DNA from: Mixophyes australis | Lineage: Eukaryota > Chordata > Amphibia > Anura > Limnodynastidae | Assembly: GCA_036250195.1 (NCBI GenBank) | Contig: JAVHZZ010000002.1 | Location: 66,842,205-66,906,204 of the forward strand | Reading direction: 5' to 3' | Length of the DNA: 64,000 nt | Part shown: positions 1 through 12,000 of the stretch, in pieces | Numbering within the stretch: the first letter of the stretch is position 1 | Layout of the letters: each line of letters starts with the position of its first letter | Program-made: the position numbers and the translations under genes | The notes under the pieces: generated by a model | The model's database searches: none | The model's input: only the letters and a program-made list of their open reading frames with translations | Told to the model about the DNA's origin: nothing

Positions 1-227
1 TCAGATCTCAGATGAGCAGGAAATTCCAATTAAATTCAAGTGTCAATTTGAAATGGTAAAACGCATAAAGGTCAGATTCAATAGAACCAGAACCACACAT
101 CTCTGGTGATAATAATTTTCATATTAAATAAGCTTGCTTTTTAGATTTAACATTTTAAAGTTTAAAATTAGTGAGTGCAATTATCTAGAAATCCATGCAG
201 CTCCAATGCATGCAGTGGCAAATATAA
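1..227. other. Unassigned AT-rich flank
   Basis: I see no gene, clear repeat boundary or RNA structure in this stretch at the window edge. It is AT-rich and ends where a terminal-inverted-repeat element begins. Confidence 0.5.
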
Positions 228-1443
228 AGGGCCTGATTCATTAAGTAACACAAATGCTGATACGTGTTGTATTTTGTGTAAAATTAATCATGCCCAGAAT
301 CAGGCGATACGTTAGTGAACACAGCAAAATCCAAATCCTCTTCAAGCGCAAAGGACACTTACTACAGCCTATGATTTCAGAGGCAGAACAGGGAGGGGAA
401 TGGGCATATACATATAGTCAATCTACAGTAAAGGCGTGGCAAGTTCTAGCGCACACAGCAACATCCGATTGAAGCTTTAGGCATCTTAAAGGTACATTTA
501 TTTCTGCTGTATCACTTGTACCAGCTACAGATCGAGTGTAAGTGTCGATTACTTGTGATGATGGTCGTTTATGCATTGCTAGGACATGTGATTGCAATCT
601 GTAAAAATGCATTTTATATACAGTAGACATTCTTTACCTACTAATAAATGTTTTTTATGTTGGGGAAAATGGGAGGCATCTTGACACATAGTTTGGTTGT
701 TAGGACTAGGGCTGTGTTTTGTGTTATTGCAGCTAGCACTAGTATTGGAAGAACATACTAGACCAGTAGACAGCATTGTAGGTGGGCTGTCTTGTGGCAT
801 TCTGCGTCTAGATGCCGATCCCGGGAATGCAGTCGACCATCAGGAGGAGGCTACAATTACCCAGTGAGAATCATCTTTCCATTTCATCTTTCTCTCTTGG
901 TGGGGGTTCTCACCAGTACATCAGGGAGTGGGATATTTGGGCAGAATACTTCCCTGTCCCGAATAGCCATAGTCCTATGCCCAGGCCCAGAGCAAATCGA
1001 GGTGTTGGAGATAGGGGTAGAGTGCAGAGTCTCTGCTCCTGGCCGTCAACTCATACACCCACTTCCTACCACTTTGTATCCATACCCTTCAGTAATGTGT
1101 TGTGGTTTCTTCCTAGACTGAAAAGGTGTGGAGCCATGCTGAGGGATCCATACGAGTGGTAGGTGGACCAGTCGTGACGAAGGTAAAACCTTTTTGTGTG
1201 TTTGTACATTCCCTGAATTAGTTACATAAAAATATTAATAATTATAGTATTAACAGGTGTAAATGTATTTAATATATTTATTATATGCGTCCTGATGACA
1301 CTTTATATTGCACATATGCATTGTTCGTATTCAGCAGTGTGTTGTGTCTTGTACTTGAACACAGGCAAACGTGTGTAAAATTTCTGTCCTTTTTAATAAG
1401 AGCAAATTGTGTTCACTTTTGCGTTCCTTGATGAATCAGGCTC
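228..1443. mobile_element. Non-autonomous TIR DNA transposon upstream of keratin gene A
   Basis: The left end carries GCCTGATTCATTAAG (from about 231) and the right end its near inverted complement (about 1427-1443), giving terminal inverted repeats of about 24 bp with a few mismatches. No long coding frame with a recognisable transposase is present. Related sequence lies upstream of gene C (38030-39720) and, truncated, upstream of gene B (21741-21925), so the element belongs to the ancestral unit that was duplicated. I could not settle the target-site duplication, so the superfamily is open; Harbinger-like is a guess. Confidence 0.55.
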
Positions 1444-1464
1444 TGTATTTCATATTTGCTACAT

Positions 1465-1481
1465 AAAAAGTTAATAAACAA
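1465..1481. repeat. Left target-site duplication of the L1-type LINE
   Basis: AAAAAGTTAATAAACAA here is repeated exactly at 8503-8519, flanking the LINE. The related uninterrupted sequence in gene B's flank (about 21933-21950) carries it once, as an unfilled site should. Confidence 0.9.
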
Positions 1482-2597
1482 GGGGCGTGGTCTGGACACC
1501 ATAGCTGCAGGACGTGCACCATATCAGCTCCGGTACAGCACTTCCCCAAAACTCACTTTTGGAGCTTCTAAAACCCGTTTCTGACTGCAAACTGGTCTTC
1601 TCAGCTCTTTGACTGTGCTGGCTAGATCCAAACATAGAGACTGAGCTGCGGCCTGCCTCCCCGCCAACCCGACGGAACTCACACCGTTTTGCCTGAAATC
1701 CTCCCTGAAACATTTTCAGCCCGCAAGCCTTACATTAAAAGATTGACCCATCGGGCTCATCTGGTCAGCTGTCCTGTGTCCCTGAAGACCGCGAGCTCCG
1801 CCGCAATGAAAAACCGGAAGTGCCGTTGTGCCGAACTTCCAGTCGGCTACAGAGGAGTCCTCTTCGGAAGGGATTAGGGGCGCCAGGTCCCGGCGCTTTC
1901 TGGAGCCTTCGCTGCCTCCTATCAGCTGTTACCGCTGGTCGCGGGTGTCCAGCGCTGTGCGGCCCGGGTTATATGGGTGGAGACAGCAGGAGCCATTAAC
2001 CCTTTCACTGCCTCTACTGCCGCTAAACCTCTGGCCCGACTGCTGGTGACCTTGCATCGGTGGACCCCACTTGTTTAATGCCTAGCCTGTGACAACGCTC
2101 CAGCCCTGTTTGAGAAGTCACACAGAGCCTGAAGCTCAACTTTCCAACAGAGGCTCTATACTGAATCTATCAAGCAGCTTGCAAGCTGAAAGTGAGTCTT
2201 TGCTGCCACCCTGTGGCGTTTCTGTGCTATTACACCTGAACAGCAAAATTTAAAACCTCTTTTTGAGATTAAAATCTCTTTGTACTTCTAATCACACTGA
2301 CTGCCCTTGTGAGATCTATTTTTGGCTGACGGTGCCCTGATTCGTCCACACAAAATAACAAATTAGAGGTCATTCTTTTGCGAAGCAAGGCTGACATCCC
2401 GCCACTTGTATTGTGATACCTGCACAGCCTCTATAAGTACTCATCGCACATCATGCACTAATCCTCGATGCCCTACCTGGGACTGATGTGCTCTGTATGA
2501 CTCTCTAAACTCTATTGTGCAGCACCCTCCTCTTTTTCCCCTTACCTCATTACCTCCTCTGCCCTATATACTTTACTACATTCTCAACAAAACCAAC

Positions 2598-3560
2598 ATG
2601 TCGCAGAAGAACAGAAAACCCTCAGGCAGCTCCTCATCGTCTAATTTTTTCGGCTCCAAAAATAAAGCGTTGCAAGCCTCCACAGACACCTCAGAGGTCT
2701 CGCATCTGTCCTCATCATCTGAACTAGACCCCCAGATCCAAGCAGTCATGCTAAATTTATTGGCGGGTGTCAAGGAAGCATTCAAACAGGAACTCTCAAA
2801 GGCGGTCATTGAGCTCAAATTGCAACTCTCCTCTCTGGGTACTCGTACCGACACTCTAGAAACAAAAACAGACGACCTCTGTCGCTCTCAAGCTACATTT
2901 GACAGAGAATTATCCCGTCTTAATGAAGAGGTGGAGTCCTTAAAAGAAAAACAAGAGGACTCTGAAAACCGTTCTCGGCGGAACAATATTCGAGTCCGTA
3001 ACGTGATCGAAGATATTTCACCTTCTGAAATTCAGCCATTTCTCAAAGGCCTCTTTCTACATCTACTCCCAGGTCTATCAGATTCTGACTGCTTGATGGA
3101 CCGTGCGCACCGCGCCCTCAGAGCCAGACCAGCCTCTGACCAACCCCCACGTGATATAATCGTGCGCTTTCACTACTTCCACATCAAAGAACGTATTCTA
3201 GCTTCCACAAGGAATTCCACCTCAATTTCCTTTAGAGATATAGACATTCAGCTTTTCCAAGACCTTGCCCCTTCTACTATACAAAAAAGAAGAGCTCTTC
3301 AACCTGTCACCAGAATTTTACGCCAACACAACATTCGCTACCGCTGGGGGTTTCCTTTTCAGCTCCAAATCTTTGCGACAAGCTCCACTCATCATGTTAA
3401 AACCCTAGACCAAGGTCAGGAAATATTAGCCAAGTTGAACATTCTTCCCGACTCCAGACCATCACCCAACTCTACACCAAGACAAGACCGGCCACCACCT
3501 CCAGCCCCTGAGTGGTCTAAGATTTCTCGACGTCGAGCTCAAGACGACTCTCCAACCTGA
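2598..3560 (+). CDS. LINE ORF1 protein (RNA-binding chaperone, L1 type)
   Basis: This 320-residue open frame begins at the ATG of MSQKNRKPSG; the frame is open further upstream to 2517, but that extension looks like leader sequence. A Ser-rich N-terminus is followed by a heptad-like coiled coil (about residues 45-130, ending LNEEVESLKEKQEDSENRSR). Next come an RRM-like segment beginning RRNNIRVRNV and a C-terminal domain with the conserved pattern RAHRALRARP and IRYRWGFPFQLQI. This is the L1 ORF1p layout: trimerising coiled coil, RRM and C-terminal domain that coat the element RNA. It is intact, unlike ORF2 downstream, and could in principle still be translated if the element is transcribed. 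Confidence 0.88.
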   Translation: MSQKNRKPSGSSSSSNFFGSKNKALQASTDTSEVSHLSSSSELDPQIQAVMLNLLAGVKEAFKQELSKAVIELKLQLSSLGTRTDTLETKTDDLCRSQATFDRELSRLNEEVESLKEKQEDSENRSRRNNIRVRNVIEDISPSEIQPFLKGLFLHLLPGLSDSDCLMDRAHRALRARPASDQPPRDIIVRFHYFHIKERILASTRNSTSISFRDIDIQLFQDLAPSTIQKRRALQPVTRILRQHNIRYRWGFPFQLQIFATSSTHHVKTLDQGQEILAKLNILPDSRPSPNSTPRQDRPPPPAPEWSKISRRRAQDDSPT

Positions 3561-4433
3561 AATGTTCAAATGTTCTAATATAATTTATGTTATCATTTCC
3601 TTTGCTCGTTGGCCCGGAGATGTCTTTAATAGAACCACCTCAATATGGACACCGGGTTTGATATAACCTCTTGCCCATGTGGCACCTTAACCTGGACACT
3701 GGCTGAAATATAACTTTTGCCTATGACTTTAGTTAGATGTCTATACTCCAATCAACTCATAGTCTTCAGCCTAGTATCTTCTGTTCTCATTTACATATTA
3801 TAGTTGTTGTTCTTACTACATTTTTATAGTTTAGGGTATTCTCTACCTGCCTTAAACTATAGTTCTCTCGTTTTGAATCATTATACTGTATTAATGTATA
3901 ATATGTCTTTGATCAAACTACCCTCCCCCCCTCTAATTTCCTATTTCCCTTTCCTCCCCTTTCCCCCCTCCCCCCTTCCCTTCTTGTCCCCTCCCCCTCC
4001 CCTGCTGCACAACTTATCTATGCATCTGGATAACCTGTGTATGTGAATCCCTTTCTAATAGCCTTATCCAGTTTATTAGACAGAGTCATCGACTCAGGTG
4101 GCAAACCTGATTAGATGTATCTATACCACCCCCCACGCTCCCTATACGACTTTTGTTTAGCTATACTATGTTTATTTACAATATGTCTGGATCCCTCCTG
4201 GATCCCATCGTTAAAGGGTTTCTGCCCAATTGGGCTACTTCTTTTTTCTTCTTCTTCTTCTTCTTCTCTCTCTCTCTTTCTCCTTTCTTTCCTAGTGGCT
4301 TTCTCTTCTCTCTTCTCTCTTTTCCCTCTTCCCTTTTCCCCTTCCCCCCATTTAAAGCTCCCTGGTCCTACCCCCCTTACTATTACAGCTCCCAGATGAG
4401 TCGTCTAGCGACGAATACACCACCTTGGCCTCC

Positions 4434-7400
4434 ATGACCCTGAAACTTCTCTCCATTAACGTCAATGGCCTCAACTCCCCCCGCAAACGCACAATAGTCC
4501 TTGGAGCCTGCAGAAGGGAAAAAGCTTGACATAGTCTTCCTCCAGGAGACTCACCTTACAGGTTCACACACTCAACTCCAAGGTAAGCAATTCTCCCAGA
4601 CTTTTTTTGCCTCAGCTAACTGTAAAAAACAGGGGGTCGCGATTCTCAATCACAATAAGGTCCCATTTCAGCTTTCCCCCACATATTCCGACCCGGAGGG
4701 TCGCTTCCTATTAGTTATGGGCACTCTTCACTCCCACCCAACCACATTAGTCGTTACCTATGCCCCAAACCAAGACCAAGCTCAGTTCTTCCCAATATTA
4801 TTTCGACACATTGAGCGTTTGGCCCAGGGTCACATAGTATTAGGAGGTGACTTTAATGTTGTCTTGGACCCTCTCCTTGATAGGTCCTCCATCCCCTCCC
4901 GCGGACTCCCCACACCCTCTTCCAAGGGCTCCTCCACCTTGTCTGCCTTGCTATTACAACACTCTCTGCACGACACCTGGAGCCTTAAAAATTCCACTGC
5001 GAGAGACTATACACATTTCTCAGCTCCCCATCAAATATACTCCCACATTGACATGATCCATGTCTCCCAATCTCTGATACCCCTAACAACTCAAGCGGGC
5101 ATTGTCCCATTCTCATGGTCTGACCATGCGGGGGTATACATTCTTCTCGACCACCTCCACCATTATCCACGCCCCTTTAGGTGGTGCCTAGACGACTCCC
5201 TTCTGTTAAATGCTTCCACCTTTATGGACATTAAATCAGCTATATCTGATTACTTTCAAGAGAACACCACTCAGGAATTGGCGCCAGGCGTAATATGGGA
5301 AGCTCACAAAGCTACCATTCGCGGGCGACTCATAGGTAAGGTAAAGCGTAAAGCCGCCCTAGAAATCTCCTCATTAGAGCAACGTATCTCCACTCTTCTG
5401 ACTTAGCATAAGTTGGTCCCCGATCCATCTCTATTAACACAAATTAACTCTTTAAAGGGCCAGCTTAATTCCCTTCTGTCTCGACGGGCAGCATGCATAT
5501 TACAGAAGCTTCAACAACACTTCTATGATAAGGCAGACAAAGCAGATTCATTGTTAGCTCGGAAGCTCCGTCAGAGGCGTGTCCGAGGAGCTATTGACAA
5601 ACTCCATAAGAACTCCACTAATTCAGTAACATATGACCCTCTAGAAATTGTTAAGGAGTTTAGAGACTTCTACGCTTCCCTTTATAACCTTCCTGGCTCC
5701 CCCCCCCCCCCCGGGGGGATCTCCTTTCGGATTCTCTGGAGTCGTACCTAGCTAATACCATTCTTCCACACCTCTCTCAATCCCAGCTCACTTGCTTAAA
5801 TGGGGACATCACTGCAGATGAAGTAAAATTAGCTATAAAATCCCTTAAACCCGCCTCTGCCCCCGGTCCTGATGGCTTTTCAGCGCAGTATTATAAAAAG
5901 TATGCTGCGGACCTTGTTCCTTATTTAACATCCTTTTACAACCAAATTCTGGAGGGGGCTTCCTTTGACTCTGCTACCACACTTGCCAATATTGCAGTAA
6001 TTCCTAAACCTGGGAAAGACCTTCTCCACTGTGCGGGCTATAGACCCATTTCCCTCCTCAATGTAGATCTCAAGCTTTACGCTAAAATATTGGCTACCAG
6101 GCTTAACCCTTTGCTCCCAAAACTGGTTCACCCGGACCAAACGGGATTCATCCCAGGGAGACAGGCCCCCGACAACACTAGACGATCCATCAATTTGATC
6201 CACTCTATACATAACGTAAAATTGCCCTCGCTCATGAAGGCCTTGGATGCGGAAAAGGCGTTTGACCATATCTCTTGGACATTAATGAGGTGGGTCCTCG
6301 AATCTATGGGCTTTTGTGGTAGGTTTCTAACTGTTATTTTGGCTCTCTATAGAAACCCCTCTGCTACGGTTTCGGCCAATGGCCTAACCTCCAAACCATT
6401 TACAATTTCTAATGGCACTCGCCAGGCATGCCCCCTCTCCCCATTGATCTTCGCTCTTATAATCGAACCGTTAGCAGCCAGAATTCGTTGCAACCAATCC
6501 ATTTCCGGTATTAAGGTCGGTTCTACGGAAAGCAAAATTGCTTTGTATGCAGATGATGTCCTCATTAGCATGTCCAACCCCATTACCTCTCTCCCCCCCC
6601 TCCTTTCGGAATTAGATACTTATGGGCACTTCTCGGGCTATAAAATTAACCCTGCCAAAACTGAAACTTTGGATTTCTATATCTCTAAAACAAATAAGGC
6701 AATCCTAGATCAAACATTCCCTTTCACCTGGCATCGCCATAAAATAAAATACCTGGGGGTCTTCCTTACCAAAAATCCCTCCCATCTATTCTAAGCTAAT
6801 TTCCCCCATACCCTTTCCCAAATTAAGAAAGATTTCAACACCTGGTCCCTCCAACTTATCTCCTGGATAGGTCGTATAAACTCTGTTAAAATGAATATTC
6901 TTCCCAGACTGTTGTACCTTTTTCAAACCTTGCCTATCCGAATTCCCCCCTATGTATTTAAATTCCTCCAATTTGAGTCTTCTAAATTTATTTGGGCAGG
7001 TAGACGCCCACGAGTACGGCTCGGGGTCCTACAGAGATCCTCACGGGGTGGTGGTCTAGGTATACCTAATTTTAAAAAATACTACCTATCGGCCCAAATC
7101 GCTCAATGTGTCTTATGGAACGGTCCTGTTTTTGCTAGGGTCTGGGTGACACTAGAGGCGGAAAGTCTGGGGATGCTCACTCCTGCCTCCCTTCTGTGGA
7201 TTCCAAGGGCCCGTCGCCCCAAAAAAGCTTTGTCTCATCCCATAATCTCCCACTCTCTGGCTATATGGGACTCATTCATCAGGCTCTATGGTCTCTCTCA
7301 TCAGCCATCCCCAATTATCTCCCTCTTTAATAACCCTGATTTCCCTCCTGGCCTACACCATTCCGCATTCCTTCCTTGGCATTCCCGAGGGATACGTTTC

Positions 7401-8105
7401 CTAAATGACATAACCCGCGATATAACTTTTCCCCAATTCACGGATATTCAAACTAAAATTGGCTTGCCCACACGGATATTTTATCAATTCCTGCAAATTC
7501 GCAATTTTCACTCTCTCTCCAAACCACGTCTTACCTCTCGACATCTCACAACAATTGAAACACTGTGTCTGCGCCAAGCATCGACGTCAGGTCTTATTTC
7601 TAATATCTATTCTGAACTAATTGTTCCCTCTACTCCTCCTCGAGACTCCCATGAGATGTCATGGGAACATGACCTGGGCTCTCCTCTTGATGATGAGGAG
7701 TGGTCGAAAATTCGGGACAATGCTGCCTCCAGCTCAATCTGCGTCCGAATAAAGGAAAATGTTTACAAACTTCTTTCCCGGTGGTACTATGTTCCTACTC
7801 GACTACAAAAGATACTGCCTGATTCCTCTGACAGATGTTGGCGTCTATGCTCTGGCGCGGGCTCTTTCTTACATATATGGTGGGACTGCCCGAAACTGAT
7901 TCCCATCTGGCGCGAAATTAAAGCTTTGATAGAAATGTTAATTCAAACCCCCATACCCTTTGACCCTAAATTTTTCCTTCTACCCCTTGGGTTCCCCACG
8001 GCCACTAGACACCAAAATAAACTTGCTTGTCACATTATTTTAGCGACCACATGTCAAATCGCCATAGATTGGAGGCAGGCTGCCCCCCTTCATTCTACGC
8101 TGTAA
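4434..8105 (+). pseudogene. LINE ORF2: endonuclease-reverse transcriptase, broken
   Basis: The frame starts at ATG 4434 with the endonuclease motif LLSINVNGLNSP, then DIVFLQETHL, GGDFNVVLD and SDHAGV of an APE-type endonuclease. The reverse transcriptase follows with APGPDGFSAQYY, FRPISLLN-like YRPISLLNVD, the altered GTRQACPLSPL (usually GTRQGCPLSP) and the catalytic YADD at about 6547. A Cys/His region (FLHIWWDC) lies near the C-terminus. Four lesions break it: a frameshift near 4500, TAG at 5404-5406, a frameshift in or beside the C-run at about 5700-5712, and TAA at 6792-6794. The copy should be unable to make a full ORF2 protein. Confidence 0.9.
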
Positions 8106-8502
8106 CTAATAGGATTTGGCATACGTATAAGATGGAATATATGACTAGCATTATACGAAACACGGCCAAATCTTTTAACAAGGTCTGGGATCCCTGGATG
8201 TCTCACTTCCAATACCGCTCCCCCTTTTCCTAATTGTTCCCCCTCCCCTTCTCCCCCTCCACCTCTCATCTTCTCTTTTATCTTCCTCTTTCTCATCCTT
8301 CTCCTTTTCTTTTCTTTCTTCTCTTTTAAATACAAAAGTATCGGTCTTTATTTTATAGAATCTGTGCTATTTTTTCTCTGAAGCACTGAGATTTCTACTT
8401 CACTATTCAATGTACTGAATATATTTTGTTTGATATAACATGTATCCTTTTGCATTGTTAATTCTTTTTTGACCGTTAATAAACACTTGTTTAAAAAAAT
8501 AA

Positions 8503-8519
8503 AAAAAGTTAATAAACAA
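8503..8519. repeat. Right target-site duplication of the L1-type LINE
   Basis: Exact copy of the 17-bp sequence at 1465-1481; it follows the A-rich tail of the LINE. Confidence 0.9.
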
Positions 8520-9077
8520 AAACATGTGGAGCACAAATTTAGTTTTATTAATTTTATGCCAAACTGAAACAAAGAAGACGCTGAATACTGCCAGTGTGAT
8601 TTTATTTGGCCCTTTTTTCGCTGGCCCCTAATAAGTACAGTTCCACATTTGAGAAAGACATTGACGTTTTATGCACATGTAAAGTTTAGGAAAAGTTAAA
8701 ACATTAGTAACATTTTTCCCTTTATTATTTATTTTTACATCTGATATTTTTGAAAGGTAAATAAATTTTTAAGGTTTGGAGATTTCATTGTGCTAGTTTT
8801 TCCTTAGTCTACAGTTTGTCTGGAACAATTAAGAACATTATTCATTTAATGGAGAGCAGCTAATAACATATGTATTATAGCTTTGATAATGCAGGCGTGT
8901 TTCTGGTCTGCCCACTATAAATTCAAGTAGATGATGCTAGGAAACAATACTTATGAGCACATTTATTTGATTGTTAATAACCTATTCAAGTATAAAAGCA
9001 GCATGTAAGATCTTTACAGGGAAACAGCTAACTTGACTTTACATCCTCTGTAGATCACCTCCAGGAGAAGAACCATC
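8520..9077 (+). promoter_or_regulatory. Promoter and 5' UTR of keratin gene A
   Basis: A TATA box (TATAAAA, 8991-8997) sits 81 bp before the ATG, predicting a start of transcription near 9020-9030 and a short unspliced 5' UTR. The proximal block from about 8860, including TTTGATAATGCAGGCG, a CTATAAATTCAAGTAG stretch and TTGTTAATAACC, is nearly the same before genes B and C, while the sequence further out differs more. TTGTTAATAACC resembles an HNF1-type half-palindrome, but no factor can be assigned from sequence alone. The LINE ends at 8502, so any distal elements of this copy have been moved about 7 kb away. Confidence 0.75.
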
Positions 9078-12000
9078 ATGTCTCATCACTCCATCCTCTC
9101 CTCCTCTGGGCACAAGGGCTTTAGCTCTTGTTCTGTTGCTTTACCTAAACATTCCAGCTCACACAGCATCTTCTCACACTCTTCTAAACATGCCGGACAT
9201 GGTCACAAGGCTCAGCATTGCTTTAGCAGTTCAAGTGCCCACAATATTGGATCAAAAGGACATAAAATTTCACATGGAAGTTTTCATGTAGGAAAAAGTG
9301 GACATGGATCTGGCTTTGGTACTGGTGGTTTTGGAAGATCATCTTGTTCTGGAGGAATCACCTCTGTTACTGTGAACCAGGGTCTCCTGGCACCTCTTAA
9401 CTTGGAGGTTGACCCCAACATCCAGAGAGTTAGGACAGATGAGAAGAATCAGATCAAAGGCCTCAACAACAAGTTTGCCTCTTTCATCGACAAGGTTACT
9501 GTTTCGTCTATTTTATTATAAGGTTATCCTTTAATCTGTTAATATAGAAAGATAGAAACATAGATTTTAACAGCCGGTAAGAACCTTTCAGCCCATCTAG
9601 TCTGCCTCTTTTTATCCATGATCACCTCAAATACTATTTGCTCCTTAGCTTTTTTAAACTTGAGATGGTCTTATGTCAATCCTACACATGTTTAAATTCC
9701 CATACGGTATTATCCTCTTCCACCACTAACTTTTCTGTGAGGTAAGTCCTCCTCACATTTTCCCTAATCATGTTACTCTTCAGATTTATGTAGTATTTGT
9801 CTCTAGTTCTAATACTTTTCTTCCGCTGTAGAATTTTTCATCCTTTACCTTGTGAAAACCATTTATATATTTAAAAACTTCAATCATATCACCCCACTCT
9901 CAGCTCCAAACTGTACATGTTTCAATCCTTTACTCTTAGATCATTTAATATTTTCCAATTTTAGACCACGCACCATTTTACTTGCCCTCTGTATCTATGT
10001 GTAGGTGCCCAACAATTATTCACACAAGGGTGTAAGTAGTAGGACTTATATATACTGAAAAGAAAAATCAGGACTCCCATGTCACCTGAACATCAAGTTC
10101 AGTCCTTACGTTTAGATTCTGCCTCAGGTAAAACAATTATATGAACCTATTCTAACTTATCCACTATAAATAGTTTCCCTATCATGAAATTATAAGTGTT
10201 GCCATCATAATTAGGTTCCCCATTAGCATTCAAATAATATTGTCTCTTAATTTAATTATAAAATAATATAGACGCCATCATTTTAATTTTGGAGGTTAAA
10301 ATCACCAGAGATGTTCGTTGTTTGACTCAAAATCACCAAAAAAATGTCAGCTTGATACATTTCACCCCAGGTGTCATATAAGAGATTAATTTTAATGTTG
10401 TTTACTAATGCTTTGGATCTCTTACAATCAGTCCTGTCAGTTGAATGAGCCACGGGGACGATCTATACAATGTACTACTCAAAATAGTATTAAATTCAAC
10501 AGCCACAATCACATCCCATTTTTTTTTTTACTTGGGGTATCATGACTCCCAATTTTAATAGAAGTGTTGTTGATCCTGATTATTTAGTTTACCAATAAGG
10601 ATTACAAATTTTCCCCCTTTATCTTCATGGAATGTCCAAAAGGAAAGGTAATGTTATCTGCAAACAATATTGCTCGTTTTTGTCACATCTCATGCATAGA
10701 TAAAGACAAAGGATACAGTTTGGATTTCAATTCTGGGTGTAGACATTGTGTAAAATGTGTTTCCTAAAGGAACACAAAGATGTCATTTAGGTTGTTCTAT
10801 GTCTACTGCAAGATTGACAATGAAAGCAAATTCTGGTTGCAGATACACCTCTTTCAGCAATGTTTGTAAATGTGTGGTTTGTTTCAGCAGGAAAAAATAG
10901 CTAGAGACAGGAGCTTACAGTTCAAATAATGTCTAAAGTCTTAATGTGACCCTAATCTGGAAATATTATTGTACTACAATGTATACTGTGAAGGAATGAC
11001 CTTACTAGCATAATCTTTACATTTTTGAGATTGGTTTAACCAAAACGTCAAGGTCACCGAACTGAGTGTGTTCGACCAAATTTAATCTAGCTTGAATAAT
11101 TTGATCATCTCTAATGGGACATATCAGCTGTGGTGAATTATAATGAATTTAGGCTAAGGTACATCCACCTCATAAACCTATCAACCTCATATGTGCTCTG
11201 AATTAGATATTTGGGCATAATGTGAGTTATCTACAAACACTGTTCACAGGTGCAAATTTACAGTTCCCCATTTATCTTTCTAGCGCAAGGATCTTTCTTC
11301 AGCAATGTTAGCAAATGTGTGGTTAGTTCAAGCAGAAGGAAATAGAATGGTCAAAATCATGCACATAATCTTAACCTTCTTAATATATTTTACTGTTATA
11401 ACTTTCTGTTTTTATGTTTTGTCTATAGGTGAGATTTCTGGAACAGCAGAATAAGATGCTGGAAACCAAGTGGGATCTTCTCCAAGACCAAAATACAGCC
11501 AGATATCAGATTGAACCTCTATTTGAAACTTTTATCAGCAACCTCAGGAGGCAGCTGGAAAACCTGGAATGTGAGAGCGCTCGTCTGGATGCAGAACGGA
11601 ACAGCACAGAGGGCGCAATGGAAGAATTTAGGAGAAAGTAAGATATGTATGGTTATCATGAATTCATTGCAAGGCACAAGAATTACCTCTTATAAAAAAT
11701 TATGCTGAGGTTCCAGAATTAACAGAAAACCAGCTCTAGCATGAAAATATATTAAGCATCTTTATAACTAAAATTAAGAGAAAAATTTCTTTGCAAACAG
11801 TAGCAGCTTAAAAATTAGCAAAAGCAGCATACTCAGTGCATTTATGTGATCGTTTCTGTAGCTTTGTCAGCCACAGTCAATCTTAATCAATGATGAGTAT
11901 TCATTGTACTGCATTAATAAGGACAGATATCTACAAACGTTGTAACACAACGTCATAGATATAATATCTAATTTACTAGATTACTAACTAGCTAAAACTT

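Larger units (their letters stand above)
1482..8502 (+). mobile_element. Nearly full-length L1/Tx1-group LINE
   Basis: This 7.0-kb non-LTR retrotransposon starts with GGGGCGTGG, has a GC-rich 5' leader of about 1.1 kb, an open ORF1, a pyrimidine-rich spacer (about 3930-4340), a broken ORF2 (endonuclease, reverse transcriptase, C-terminal Cys/His region), and an A-rich tail. Exact 17-bp target duplications flank it, as expected from target-primed reverse transcription. It lies in the same orientation as keratin gene A and ends about 490 bp before that gene's TATA box. Genes B and C lack it. Whether it is L1 proper or the related Tx1 clade cannot be decided by eye. Confidence 0.93.

Noticed and set aside
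792..1162. Overlapping frames of about 110 codons in the upstream TIR element
   Set aside because: No resemblance to a transposase, and the corresponding region upstream of gene C does not keep the same frame.
4115..4437. Ser/Phe-rich open frames in the LINE spacer
   Set aside because: Products of a pyrimidine-rich tract between ORF1 and ORF2, with no conserved domain.
11429..11641. Short genes starting with GTG at 11429, 25220 and 53026
   Set aside because: The GTG is an internal Val codon directly after a splice acceptor; these are keratin exon 2.
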